Assembly: GCA_003963455.1 (NCBI GenBank)
Contig: RXJA01000062.1
Location: 62,001-126,000, forward strand
DNA: 64,000 bases
Reading direction: 5' to 3'
DNA from: Hyphomicrobiales bacterium
Lineage (GTDB): Bacteria; Pseudomonadota; Alphaproteobacteria; Rhizobiales; Rhizobiaceae
Shown one piece after another: positions 54,938-63,475 of this stretch. The notes under the pieces were generated by a model. It did no database searches, had not been told where the DNA came from, and worked only from the letters and a program-made list of their open reading frames with translations. A program made the position numbers and the translations under genes. Each line of letters opens with the position of its first letter. The stretch's first letter is position 1.

Positions 54938-54991
54938 ATGAGCCGTTCCCCTGGTATGCTCAAAGTGAGCATGATCATAAGGCCTAAAGGC

Positions 54992-56314
54992 CTAGACAAT
55001 CGATCGGTGCGCTTTTCCAATCTTGCGCATGGTGTCCCCGTCAATGCCCGCCTTGTTCGCATATTGGGGCCATTTCGACACGACATCCTGGACCGTGGAA
55101 ATCAACGATCTCGCCTTGGTCGGCTTGATTGAAGCCGTTTGTGCGAACGCCAGCAGATCTTCGAGCACAAACCCATCCCGCTTGCCATTCAGGCTCATCT
55201 GATGTTGCCCGGTCCAGTCGCCGCTCGGGTTGTAGGAGTAGTTGACGTCAAAGGCTGGCGAGAGTTTCCAGTCGCCGGTCTGGTCCATCAAGAAGGCTAT
55301 GTTCTTGACGTGATCGTCGTGGTTTCGGCCAATGACGTTGAACACTGCACGCAGGAATTGTTGCTCAAGAGCCGTCGCGCCGAGCCCCAGTTCGCGGATG
55401 GTCAGGATCGCTTGTTCGTATGAATAGCCACGGGGGTCGTTGAAGTCGAAGTGCTGCAACGCGCACAGCGATTGCATGTGAAGCTTGTGCGTGTTGCCAT
55501 TCTCGTCGACAGGGCGATCAAATCGCCTTGTCATGAAATGGCTGCGCCCGCCCTCGTGGTGCAGCCGGCAGGGCATCATGTCGATACCTGCCGCCGTCGC
55601 CATCAGATAGTAGCCATATTCGATCAGACCGAACCCTTGCGGGTCAGGCTCTTCCTTGTCGCGGTTGTTGTCGATCCCATCAAACTTCATCAGCCAGTGT
55701 TCGAAGCCATCCCCGGCATCAATCTGGCCATGTCGAAATTCCCCGGTTGTTTGGTTCCACGCGAGAATGGCCTTCGCCCGCGCACCGCCGGCCGACGTGC
55801 CAACGCGAAGGATATCGTCGATCGCCGCAAGATCGTTTTTTCCGGCAAGGACGCCTTCCAGACTGGCTTTCTCATTCAGAACAAGGTTTGCCAGGCGCAC
55901 CAGATTGCCGACCTCGACCCTGCGAGCCTTCCGGTTTGACCCCATGAGAGCTGGTCTGAATTCAAGCGCTCCCATGCCGCGCGTTCCGACATAGCAAAGC
56001 CGCTCGACCGGGTTGAAGCTCTCTGGCGTTCGTCCCTGTTCTGCCAGCCAGGCGTTGATCAACCGGTCCCCGTATTTGTCCGGAAGCGCATCCGCCAGCA
56101 TCCCCGGCAGGCCCTTGAATGTGTTTCTCGGCAAAGCGGGGAACGAGTACGGATCGGGGCCAAGTGGCATGACCAATGGCGAGAGCTCGATGCCGGATTC
56201 CGCGAAGTCGGGATCATACTGAAAAACGGCGTATCCGGCATCCGGGAGCCAAGACACGGCGGCAACCTCCCGTCCCCATAGCACTACCGATGCGTCTGTC
56301 GATGGGTCAGCCAT
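54992..56314 (-). CDS. hipA: HipA family serine/threonine kinase toxin
   Basis: 440 residues. HipA N-domain (GLPGMLADALPDKYGDRLINAWL), P-loop-like GTSAGGARAKAI, catalytic loop GRNHDDHVKNIAFL and metal-binding SPAFDVNYS are all present. HipA kinases phosphorylate translation targets such as glutamyl-tRNA synthetase and provoke dormancy. Follows hipB by three bases. Typical length is 420-440. Confidence 0.92.
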   Translation of the reverse strand: MADPSTDASVVLWGREVAAVSWLPDAGYAVFQYDPDFAESGIELSPLVMPLGPDPYSFPALPRNTFKGLPGMLADALPDKYGDRLINAWLAEQGRTPESFNPVERLCYVGTRGMGALEFRPALMGSNRKARRVEVGNLVRLANLVLNEKASLEGVLAGKNDLAAIDDILRVGTSAGGARAKAILAWNQTTGEFRHGQIDAGDGFEHWLMKFDGIDNNRDKEEPDPQGFGLIEYGYYLMATAAGIDMMPCRLHHEGGRSHFMTRRFDRPVDENGNTHKLHMQSLCALQHFDFNDPRGYSYEQAILTIRELGLGATALEQQFLRAVFNVIGRNHDDHVKNIAFLMDQTGDWKLSPAFDVNYSYNPSGDWTGQHQMSLNGKRDGFVLEDLLAFAQTASIKPTKARSLISTVQDVVSKWPQYANKAGIDGDTMRKIGKAHRSIV

Positions 56315-56317
56315 TCA

Positions 56318-56674
56318 TCACCCTTTTGTTCCCCATTCCCACTGCTTCGTCCTCTTGGTGGTCTTCGCCGAACGTGACCTCTGGCGTTCGGAGCCCTTGG
56401 TCCGGACGCGCTCGATGGGTCTTATTCGCGAATCCGGTACAAGCAGGTCGATATTCCGCTGGATCTTTAGGGCGATCAGAACGCGGATCAGCGAGTCGAG
56501 GGTAGGATTGTCTCCCGATTCAAGCCTTCTAAGGGTCCGTTCGGATATGCCGGCATCCGCTGCGAGCTGGCTTTGCGTAATGTTTCTCGACAGGCGAAGC
56601 CGCTCCAATTTCTGGCCAATCTCCCTCGACATAGCTTCGGAGGATCTTGCGTCGTTCGTTATCACATCGGACAT
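56318..56674 (-). CDS. hipB: HipB-type HTH antitoxin
   Basis: 118 residues. An Xre HTH lies at about 17-73 (IGQKLERLRLSRNITQSQLAADAGISERTLRRLESGDNPTLDSLIRVL), with a basic C-terminal tail (RSRSAKTTKRTK). It would bind HipA and repress the operon through the palindrome at 56704-56729. Confidence 0.88.
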   Translation of the reverse strand: MSDVITNDARSSEAMSREIGQKLERLRLSRNITQSQLAADAGISERTLRRLESGDNPTLDSLIRVLIALKIQRNIDLLVPDSRIRPIERVRTKGSERQRSRSAKTTKRTKQWEWGTKG

Positions 56675-56703
56675 ATATGGCCTCCAACGGCTAACAATGC
56701 GGA

Positions 56704-56729
56704 TTAAACGGCCACATAAGGCCGTTTAA
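56704..56729. promoter_or_regulatory. Palindromic operator upstream of hipBA
   Basis: TTAAACGGCC / GGCCGTTTAA arms, perfect 10 bp each, separated by ACATAA. Additional half sites with GGCC(G) preceded by CAT lie at 56671-56682 and near 56801-56812, the first covering the hipB start codon. Consistent with a HipB autoregulatory region. Confidence 0.72.
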
Positions 56730-56963
56730 TACAAATCCATTCGAAAATTCCTAACAGGACAAATACGGCCGGTTATTGCGGAAGACAAGCCTAATCGGTC
56801 GCATGTGGCCGCTTCGTGGCGTTGAAAGGAACATCAGCCCGAACACGATCTCCGGTCCCCCGCCGTTTTTTGCCGTGCCTGGCAATGAAGAATCTCCTTC
56901 GCCGGCCGCGTCGCAGGTACGTAAACTGGGTGGCATCAGCTACTGAAACGGATCCAACCCGCT

Positions 56964-57155
56964 TTGCATGAACGCATCACGATACGTATGACCTCAGAGA
57001 TGATTGCGCGCATCGACGCCTGGATCGCGAACCAATCCGGCTATGTCAGCCGTCAGGATGCGGTCCGGCATTGCGTTGATCTGGTGCTTCCAAAATGGTC
57101 AGCAGCAGCATCCAGTCAGCACAGCAAATGCAACGGTTCATGGGAGGGTCTATGA
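56964..57155 (+). CDS. Ribbon-helix-helix (CopG-like) protein
   Basis: 63 residues if begun at TTG 56964. [38 protein letters not shown] is a plausible RHH fold (strand, two helices). Its stop TGA overlaps the DUF2200 gene start by four bases (ATGA, 57152-57155), showing a coupled pair. The ribosome site before the TTG is weak. The last 15 residues are not part of the fold. Confidence 0.6.
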   Translation: MHERITIRMTSEMIARIDAWIANQSGYVSRQDAVRHCVDLVLPKWSAAASSQHSKCNGSWEGL

Positions 57156-57553
57156 GCAACCAAGCGACCAGCGGGTCTAATGCTGTTCTGTCCGGAGGCA
57201 CCGTGAAAAAGCATCGTGTCTATTCGATAGCCGTCGCCAGCGTCTATCCGCACTATGTGGCTAAGGCCAAGAAAAAGGGGCGCACCAAAGACGAGGTCGA
57301 CGAGATTATCCGGTGGTTGACCGGTCACACCCAGGAGGGATTGGACGCCGAACTCGAAAAGCGAACGAGCTTTGAGGACTTCTTCGCTCAGGCGCCCCGA
57401 TTGAACCCCTCACGCTCTCTGATCACCGGCGTCGTCTGCGGCATCCGGGTCGAAGACATCGAGGAGCCCCTCATGAAGGAACTTCGATATCTCGACAAAC
57501 TGATCGATGAACTGGCCAAGGGCAAGGCGATGGAGAAGATCCTGCGGAAGTGA
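57152..57553 (+). CDS. DUF2200 family protein
   Basis: 133 residues. [39 protein letters not shown] and [25 protein letters not shown]...[20 protein letters not shown] are the DUF2200 signature. Function is unknown; members are small cytoplasmic proteins. ATG at 57152 is preceded by GGGAGGG and overlaps the RHH stop; the upstream in-frame start would duplicate the RHH coding region. Confidence 0.88.
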   Translation: MSNQATSGSNAVLSGGTVKKHRVYSIAVASVYPHYVAKAKKKGRTKDEVDEIIRWLTGHTQEGLDAELEKRTSFEDFFAQAPRLNPSRSLITGVVCGIRVEDIEEPLMKELRYLDKLIDELAKGKAMEKILRK

Positions 57554-57574
57554 CACGATCGGTTTACCACGGCT

Positions 57575-57752
57575 GTGCGACTCAATCTCACGCGGGCGAT
57601 CGAGTCGCTGCCCGAACACTATCGGCAGATTGTGCTCCTGCGTGACGTCGAGGAGCTGACGATCAACGAAATCGCACAGTCGCTCAGCCGGGAAGCGGTC
57701 AAAGGCCGACGGCACCGCGCGCGGATTGATCCGGGAATATCTGCCGGGATAG
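57575..57752 (+). pseudogene. ECF sigma factor C-terminal remnant (region 4), frameshifted
   Basis: RAIESLPEHYRQIVLLRDVEELTINEIAQSLSREAVKGR is the end of region 4 of an ECF sigma factor. Just after CGCGCGGA (57717-57724) the frame needs to shift to read LIREYLPG and a TAG at 57750-57752, the usual last residues of such factors. Regions 2 and the rest of 4 are absent. It follows DUF2200 by 22 bases and precedes the ICMT gene. Confidence 0.8.
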
Positions 57753-57787
57753 CGCCATGCTGCCCTGCTTTCGCATGGAGACGAACG

Positions 57788-58285
57788 ATGCCGATGGCCA
57801 TCCTGGGCTCCGCCCTCTTCTTCGTTGTTGCGCCATGTGTCGTGGCGGGGCTCATTCCGTGGTGGATCACGAGTTGGGAATTCCTGCCGCCGTTCCTCGA
57901 CCTGCAAGCGACGCGCGCCGTGGGGATACTGCTGATCGTCGCGGGCTTGCCAGGGCTGGTCGACTCGTTTGCGCGCTTTGCCCTGCAAGGGCTGGGAACG
58001 CCGGCGCCGATCGCGCCGACACAGAACCTCGTGGTGACGGGTCTTTATCGCCATGTGCGTAATCCCATGTACGTTGCCGTCGTCGCCGTCATCCTGGGCC
58101 AGGCGATCCTGTTTGGCGACTGGCGTCTCGTGATCTACGGCGCCTTCATGTGGCTCGCCTTCCACGCGTTTGTCCTGACCTATGAGGAGCCAGTGCTTGC
58201 TCAGAGATTCGGGTCCCAGTACGAGGATTTCCGGGCCAACGTCCCGCGATGGATTCCGCGGCTATCCCCCTGGCGCGCCAGATAG
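57788..58285 (+). CDS. Isoprenylcysteine carboxyl methyltransferase (ICMT/PEMT)-like membrane protein
   Basis: 165 residues. Membrane helices at about 5-27, 40-60 and 110-140; the ICMT motif is visible as GLYRHVRNPMYVAVVAVILG and, later, YEEPVLAQRFGSQYEDFRANVPRWIPR. Such methyltransferases modify prenylated or lipid-like substrates; bacterial homologues are mostly uncharacterised. Start ATG 57788 with GGAGA upstream. Confidence 0.82.
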   Translation: MPMAILGSALFFVVAPCVVAGLIPWWITSWEFLPPFLDLQATRAVGILLIVAGLPGLVDSFARFALQGLGTPAPIAPTQNLVVTGLYRHVRNPMYVAVVAVILGQAILFGDWRLVIYGAFMWLAFHAFVLTYEEPVLAQRFGSQYEDFRANVPRWIPRLSPWRAR

Positions 58286-58463
58286 GCCCAGCAGCCCACG
58301 GACGGGGATGAGGGCGAGCGGAGGCGACGGCATTTCAGCGCGGCCGTCGCACGCTGGCTACGCGGGAGATCTGCTCCTTCCGAGGCAGAACAAGCTCCTG
58401 ACACGACCGCCGCCGACAGATTGGGCACCATGACAACGCATCATGCAGCTCATGCGACCCGCC

Positions 58464-58770
58464 CTACTGCTGCGATCGGCGCCAGCCCGCCGCCCGGGCT
58501 TCCTGCTCCGAGCAGAACCACCGTTCACCTTTACCCGCAGATATCTGCGCCTGCGCATAATATTTCTGACCGGGTACGTGGTAGATGCGCTCTCCCTTCC
58601 GGGAAATATTGCCTTTGATGGTGCACGCGCCCGACTGCTCGGATGCCGCGGCTGGCGATGCGGCCGACGGCATCAGGGAAACGACCGACGAGCTGTCGGA
58701 CCCCTTGCGCTGAGCCGCCCGCCACTCCCATGGCGGTTCGAATTGACCCTGCCAGATACCAACCTTCTTT
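58464..58770 (-). pseudogene. C-terminal part of a thermonuclease-like gene, split by IS1111-like element
   Basis: Reads KKVGIWQGQFEPPWEWRAAQRKG and then CTIKGNISRKGERIYHVPGQKYYAQAQIS...GERWFCSEQEARAAGWRRS, the standard C-terminal end of plasmid and rhizobial thermonuclease-family proteins. It continues the frame of 60144-60676 once 58771-60143 is taken out. Without the N-terminal part it lacks the nuclease residues. Confidence 0.82.
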
Positions 58771-60143
58771 TGTGGATGCCGCTCGGTTTGCAAGGATTTT
58801 CTGAACGTCTGGACATGTGATCGAGTGCGTACTTTTGTCAGGCCTGTTCGTGCGGCTGACATGGCGCCGCTGGCCGGGATGGTGATACGCGGACCGGGTC
58901 CAAATCTCCAACAGCGAGCTCGAGGCTCGGAGAAGGTTTCTGGTTTTCCCGATCCGGATCATGTCGATCATGTGCCCATTCAGATCATGACTTCCTCACA
59001 ACTCGGTGGCCCGAGTGCCCATTCGGTGCCCGATCAGGCGCCGATCAGCACTGGACCACGATAGCTTTCGCCGCGCGTCAACATCGCCCAGATGCCACGC
59101 GCCATCTTGTTGGCCAGGGCGACGGCCACGACCGGGACCGGCTTGCGTTCCAGCATCCTCGCCAGCCACGACCCCTTCGGCGCACCGCGGCGCGAGGCCC
59201 AGCGGATCACGGCTGTAGCGCCGATGACCAGCAACCGCCGGATGTCGCGCTGCCCCATCTTCGAGGTCTTCCCCAGCTTCTGCTTACCCCCGGTGGAATG
59301 CTGCCGCGGCACCAGGCCGAGCCAAGCGGCGAAGTCGCGCCCTCGGCGGAACTGCTCCATCGGCGGTGCGAAGGTCTCGACCGCCAGGGCTGTGATCGGG
59401 CCGACACCCGGCATCGTCTGCAGCTGGCGCGGCATTTCCGCTTCGTTCGACAAGGCCGCGATCCTGGCTTTCAGCGCATCGATCCGGTCGGTCAGCTGGT
59501 TGATCTGGTCGAGGAGCACCCGGCAGATCTCGCGCGCCAGATCGGGAATGTCGGCGTCAGGATCTGCGATGACCTGTTCCAGGCGCGGTACATAGCCAAT
59601 CCCCACGGGGGCGACATGGCCGAACTCGTAGAGATGCGATCTTAGCGCATTCACGGCTTCGGTGCGTTGCTTCACGAGCTGTTCGCGCGTCCGGAACGCA
59701 ACCGCTCGGGCTTGCTGTTCCTGTGTCTTGGGTTCCACAAACCGCATGGTCGGTCGCAGCGCCGCCTCGACGATCGCCTCCGCATCGGCCGCATCATTTT
59801 TCTGCCGCTTGATGAACGGCTTCACGTAGTGTGGCGCGATCAGCCGGACCTCATGTCCGTCCCGCGCCATCTCTCGCGCCCAGTGATGCGCGCTGGCACA
59901 GGCCTCCATCGCCACCACGCACGGTGGATGATCCGCCATGAACCGCGCGAATTGCGGCCGCGACAGCTTCTTGCGGAACACGACAGACCCGTCCGCTGCA
60001 GCGCCGTGAACCTGGAACACGTTCTTTGCCAGATCGACGCCGATGATGGTAACTTCTCCCATGGATGCCCTCTCCTTCAGCTTGTGCTTCGACACCACGA
60101 GTATGGCACATCGCGATGCCGTCAGGGGGAGAGCGGCATCCAC
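58771..60143 (-). mobile_element. IS1111-like (IS110 family) insertion sequence
   Basis: About 1373 bp. Perfect 13-bp inverted repeats GTGGATGCCGCTC (58772-58784) and GAGCGGCATCCAC (60131-60143) flank a single minus-strand transposase gene; subterminal repeats of this size are the hallmark of the IS1111 subgroup. Removing the element rejoins the thermonuclease in frame. No target duplication is visible, as expected for the family. Ends may be off by one or two bases. Confidence 0.8.
59034..60062 (-). CDS. IS110/IS1111 family transposase
   Basis: 342 residues with a DEDD N-terminal domain (IIGVDLAKNVFQVHG; VVAMEACASAHHW; NDAADAEAIV) and a transposase_20 domain (MPRQLQTMPGVGPITALAVET) containing the conserved Ser region. 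ATG 60062 follows GGAGAGGG. Complete, presumably active. Confidence 0.93.
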   Translation of the reverse strand: MGEVTIIGVDLAKNVFQVHGAAADGSVVFRKKLSRPQFARFMADHPPCVVAMEACASAHHWAREMARDGHEVRLIAPHYVKPFIKRQKNDAADAEAIVEAALRPTMRFVEPKTQEQQARAVAFRTREQLVKQRTEAVNALRSHLYEFGHVAPVGIGYVPRLEQVIADPDADIPDLAREICRVLLDQINQLTDRIDALKARIAALSNEAEMPRQLQTMPGVGPITALAVETFAPPMEQFRRGRDFAAWLGLVPRQHSTGGKQKLGKTSKMGQRDIRRLLVIGATAVIRWASRRGAPKGSWLARMLERKPVPVVAVALANKMARGIWAMLTRGESYRGPVLIGA

Positions 60144-60676
60144 CCCATCTCCGCTTTGGCGTCCGATTGCTCCATGGAGAACGCGCCGTTCGAATGGCGC
60201 GGCCAGTCCATAGCGTGGCCATTGCGGACAAGCCATCGTTGAACGCTCGCGCCGTCCGCACGAATGCAGTTGCCGACGAAACGGCCGTACTGGTCGCGCT
60301 CGACGAACTTGCAGCTCGTTGGCGACGCCGCTGCCAACCATTCAGACAGGGCTTGCGCCGATCTCGCTCCGCACCGATACATCCCGCCGCCGGCGTCCGC
60401 GCAGAGCTGCGCTGATTCCGGAGCGTCGATTCCATTGAATCGGACCCGCTCACCGTGGATTTCGATGGTATCGCCGTCGATTACCGACGCCCGGCCGACG
60501 ATGGTCTCCGCGCTGCTCGAGGCGGCTGTCTGCACACTGTTCGGCAACGGCAATTTCTCCAAGAGGCCCGGCCCGAAGTATCCGGCTGCGCCGGCAACAG
60601 CTATGGCGGCGAGGATCGTGGGGATACCCCCTGCCCTGCGCGAACCCTGCGGCTGGAAATTGACGACCTTGCTCAC
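60144..60676 (-). pseudogene. N-terminal part of a thermonuclease-like gene, split by IS1111-like element
   Basis: Begins at GTG 60676. A membrane anchor or signal (ILAAIAVAGAAGYFGPGLL, about 21-39) is followed by the staphylococcal nuclease core ASVIDGDTIEIHGERVRFNGIDAPE (63-87), KFVERDQYGRFVGNC and QRWLVRNGHAMDW. The frame runs to AKAEMG and ends in the IS at a TGA (60122). With 58464-58770 the intact gene would have 280 codons including stop. Confidence 0.82.
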
Positions 60677-60890
60677 CGGTCGATGGATACCCCTGATTGT
60701 CCGATGGGAAACCTAGAAGAAATGCCTGAAGATGCCCTTTCGACATTCTTTCAAATGGCCACAAAATTCAGGACCTGCAACAAGGTATCAACACAGTCGG
60801 GGGCGAGCCTTTGCTATCGAAGGATTAGCCGACCATTTCTGGTGGAGGTCGTTCGCCCTCGGCCGTTGCCCGTTCCTCTGAGACCTGTAG

Positions 60891-61673
60891 ATGACGATTT
60901 TCTGTCCCAAACGTCTGGCGCTGACTACGGTCCTGTTGCTCATCACGCTCTTCGCGGCTGCGCAATTTGCTCCTGCCCAACCGTGCGAGGAGCAAACGTT
61001 CCAGGAAGCAAAATTCATCGTTTGCACCACGACACCGGGGCGCGACGACCTTCGGCTGTTTTGGAAGAACGCCCGCGGCGAGCCCTATCGCCGCTTCCCA
61101 GGCATAGCCAGGTCACTCGCCGACGAAGGACGAACGCTGAAATTCGCGATGAATGCCGGCATGTATCTGACGGATTTCTCGCCGATCGGACTCTATGTCG
61201 AAAACGGCCAAGAATTGCGGCCCGCCAGCACGAAGACAATGGATGGCCCACCGGGAAAGGTGCCCAACTTCTACAAGAAGCCGAATGGCGTGTTCTTTCT
61301 GAATGATGCAGGAGCCGGGATCCTCCCGACGACCGAATATCTGAAGCGTCGACCAAAGACGCGGTTTGCCACCCAGTCCGGCCCGATGCTCGTCATCAAG
61401 AACAAGCTGAACCCCATCTTCATTCCCGGGTCGACCGATCGCACGCGTAGAAGCGGCGTGGGGGTCTGCAACGACGGATCAGTGCGCTTCGCGATAAGCG
61501 ACGGCGCCGTGAACTTTCATGATTTCGCGCGCCTGTTTCGCGACAGCCTCGGATGCCCCGATGCGCTATTTCTGGATGGCGGGAATGGCGTGGGTATCTA
61601 CGAGCCCAACATGGGCCGCAGTGACATGTCGTGGCACGGAGGATTTGGCCCCGTCATTGGCCTTGTAGAATAA
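60891..61673 (+). CDS. Phosphodiester glycosidase family protein (DUF2233), exported
   Basis: 260 residues with a signal peptide (LALTTVLLLITLFAAAQFAPAQP). The mature part holds the DUF2233/NAGPA-like pattern: FAMNAGMYLTDFSPIGLYVENGQELRP, GVFFLNDAGAGI, and CPDALFLDGGNGVGIYEP. Related to N-acetylglucosamine-1-phosphodiester glycosidase; bacterial substrate unknown. Start at ATG 60891; ribosome site is weak. Confidence 0.85.
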   Translation: MTIFCPKRLALTTVLLLITLFAAAQFAPAQPCEEQTFQEAKFIVCTTTPGRDDLRLFWKNARGEPYRRFPGIARSLADEGRTLKFAMNAGMYLTDFSPIGLYVENGQELRPASTKTMDGPPGKVPNFYKKPNGVFFLNDAGAGILPTTEYLKRRPKTRFATQSGPMLVIKNKLNPIFIPGSTDRTRRSGVGVCNDGSVRFAISDGAVNFHDFARLFRDSLGCPDALFLDGGNGVGIYEPNMGRSDMSWHGGFGPVIGLVE

Positions 61674-61700
61674 TGACGATCGGCGCGACACCAGCGCCGC

Positions 61701-62156
61701 ATGGAAACAGCCTTCGATGCAGATCATAGGAGCGGCGAGCCTGTGTCAGCGACAGCCAGCATGTTTTCACAATCATTCTTCCACGGAACCAAGGCCGATT
61801 TGAAACCAGGAGATCCGATCGCCGTCGGCCACGAGTCCAATTTTACCGAGGCGAAGCCGCTATCATGGGTTTATTTCACGGGCACACTGGATGCTGCGAT
61901 CTGGGGCGCCGAGTTGGCCGCAGGCAATGAGTCAGAACGGATTTATGTCGTGGAGCCGACCGGGCCGGTCGAGGACGATCCAAACCTGACAGACAAGAAA
62001 TTTCCCGGTAATCCGACGTTGTCCTATCGCTCTCGCGAGCCGCTACGCGTCATTGCCGAAGTGACGAAGTGGCAGGGACACCCACCTGAACGACTGCAGG
62101 AGATGAGGGATGCTCTCGCCCGTCTGAAGGCAGAGGGTGCCGATATCATCGATTAA
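61701..62156 (+). CDS. arr: Rifampin ADP-ribosyltransferase (Arr)
   Basis: 151 residues. SFFHGTKADLKPGDPIAVGHESNF (His28), SWVYFTGTLDAAIWGAELAAG and VVEPTGPVEDDPNLTDKKFPGNPTLSYRSREPL are the Arr family signature; the enzyme ADP-ribosylates and inactivates rifamycins. The alternative start ATG 61761 (MFSQSFFHGTK) would give 131 residues, closer to the usual 140. Found in clinical integrons and many environmental bacteria. Here it follows the DUF2233 gene by 27 bases. Confidence 0.92.
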   Translation: METAFDADHRSGEPVSATASMFSQSFFHGTKADLKPGDPIAVGHESNFTEAKPLSWVYFTGTLDAAIWGAELAAGNESERIYVVEPTGPVEDDPNLTDKKFPGNPTLSYRSREPLRVIAEVTKWQGHPPERLQEMRDALARLKAEGADIID

Positions 62157-62368
62157 CGTGATTGGGAAACCGCTACCCTAAGCGATTCGCTCCACGCCGG
62201 CCTTCAGCGCCGCATGAATGGCGTTGCGATGCTGGCACGCTTTGCCATCATCCACCTGCGATGAGGTGAGAAGCAAGATATCGATCCCGGTCAACACGGC
62301 CAAGTTTGGCACTGGCGCCCCTGACTGCAATTGTCACGCCTTCTGCCCCTGATCCTTCGGCACCGATT

Positions 62369-63313
62369 TCACTTGCGGTCCACCCGCCCCTGAGCGTTCG
62401 GTCCCTCCGTGGCCGCGGCGAGAGCCTGCGCCCAGGCTTGGTCATCGCCCAGAAGCCGGCTGCGAAGGTAGGCGGTCGAAAGTTCTTGGACGGCGGCCAG
62501 CCGGGCGGAGCTTTCATCGGTCGTCTCGGCGGCCTCGTAGCCCGCGATTCCACCCAGCGAGTGCTCGCCTCCAAAGACTGTGAACAGGGCTTTCTCGCCC
62601 GGGCTGAGTTCATAGGCTTCGGTCCACCAGTCCGGGCCGCGCGTCGTCATCCGGCCGTGGTCATTGTCGCCCGCGACGATGAGGGCCGGCGTCTTCATCG
62701 CCGAGAAGTCCGGGTCCATGAAGGGAAAGTTCTTTGCCGCGAATTCGCTTAGATTGGCGCCGCCGGTGCCCGGGATCGCGAACAGCACGCCGGCCTTGAT
62801 CCGCGCGTCGGCGAGGTCCACGGTCGAACCGTCACGCGGATCCGTGTGCGTCGCTCCAAGCAGCATGCTTGCCGTCTGCGCACCCCAGGAATGGCCCGCA
62901 ACAGCGATACGGCTGCGGTCGATGCGGCCACGGACTTGCGCGACCGACTGCTCGATCTCATCGAGCCCGTCCAGGATGTGAACGAGATCCTGCTCACGGA
63001 AGTGCCAGATGTCCGGGCGGCGCGGATCGTCCTGAGCGAGACCCAGCATCCTGGAATCGAGGTGCGTGGGCTGGATGACGACGAATCCCTGCGCCGTCCA
63101 ATGATTGGCCAGCGGGCCGTAGCCGTAAAGCGACTGGCCGTTGCCATGCGAGAAGATGATAACCGGCAGATTGTCCCCTGCGGCGGGCGCAGAGACACGA
63201 AGGTGCAGATCGTCGCCGCGCTCCGGCGCCGCTAGCACGACCGGGGCGAAAGAGACAACGGGAACAGTGCTGGGCTTGATGCGTGCCGCGGCCTGATTGA
63301 CGTGCTGGTTCAT
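62369..63313 (-). CDS. Alpha/beta hydrolase (chlorophyllase-like)
   Basis: 314 residues. Oxyanion-side motif FSHGNGQS (55-62), nucleophile GHSWG (140-144), acid in IVAGDNDH and a terminal His in GGEHSLGG. The arrangement resembles chlorophyllase and dienelactone-type hydrolases. Divergent from a TetR gene across a 162-base region with two palindromic operators, so it is probably that regulator's target. ATG 63313 with AGGACAC-type site. Confidence 0.85.
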   Translation of the reverse strand: MNQHVNQAAARIKPSTVPVVSFAPVVLAAPERGDDLHLRVSAPAAGDNLPVIIFSHGNGQSLYGYGPLANHWTAQGFVVIQPTHLDSRMLGLAQDDPRRPDIWHFREQDLVHILDGLDEIEQSVAQVRGRIDRSRIAVAGHSWGAQTASMLLGATHTDPRDGSTVDLADARIKAGVLFAIPGTGGANLSEFAAKNFPFMDPDFSAMKTPALIVAGDNDHGRMTTRGPDWWTEAYELSPGEKALFTVFGGEHSLGGIAGYEAAETTDESSARLAAVQELSTAYLRSRLLGDDQAWAQALAAATEGPNAQGRVDRK

Positions 63314-63403
63314 TGTCCTGTGTCCTTTCAGTTCTGCGATCCGGTGGGTGACAGCCTGTCTGGCTGGCCTTATATGAGCTACGGATCGTTGTTCCAGTTA
63401 TAT

Positions 63404-63420
63404 ATGGATCAGTGATCCGT
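63404..63420. promoter_or_regulatory. TetR-type operator copy A
   Basis: ATGGATCAGTGATCCGT: arms ATGGATC / GATCCGT around AGT. Its centre is 33 bases, about three helical turns, from that of copy B. A further half site ACGGATC lies at 63381-63387. Confidence 0.75.
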
Positions 63421-63436
63421 TTCGTGGCATAGATAT

Positions 63437-63453
63437 ACGGATCAACGATCCGT
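63437..63453. promoter_or_regulatory. TetR-type operator copy B
   Basis: ACGGATCAACGATCCGT: perfect 7-bp arms ACGGATC/GATCCGT around AAC. Lies between the divergent hydrolase and TetR genes. Confidence 0.8.
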
Positions 63454-63475
63454 TTGCAAGGGCTATTCGAGACTC

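Noticed and set aside
62157-62368. Possible gene remnant between arr and the hydrolase
   Set aside because: A short minus-strand frame looks protein-like but is too short and motif-free to name.
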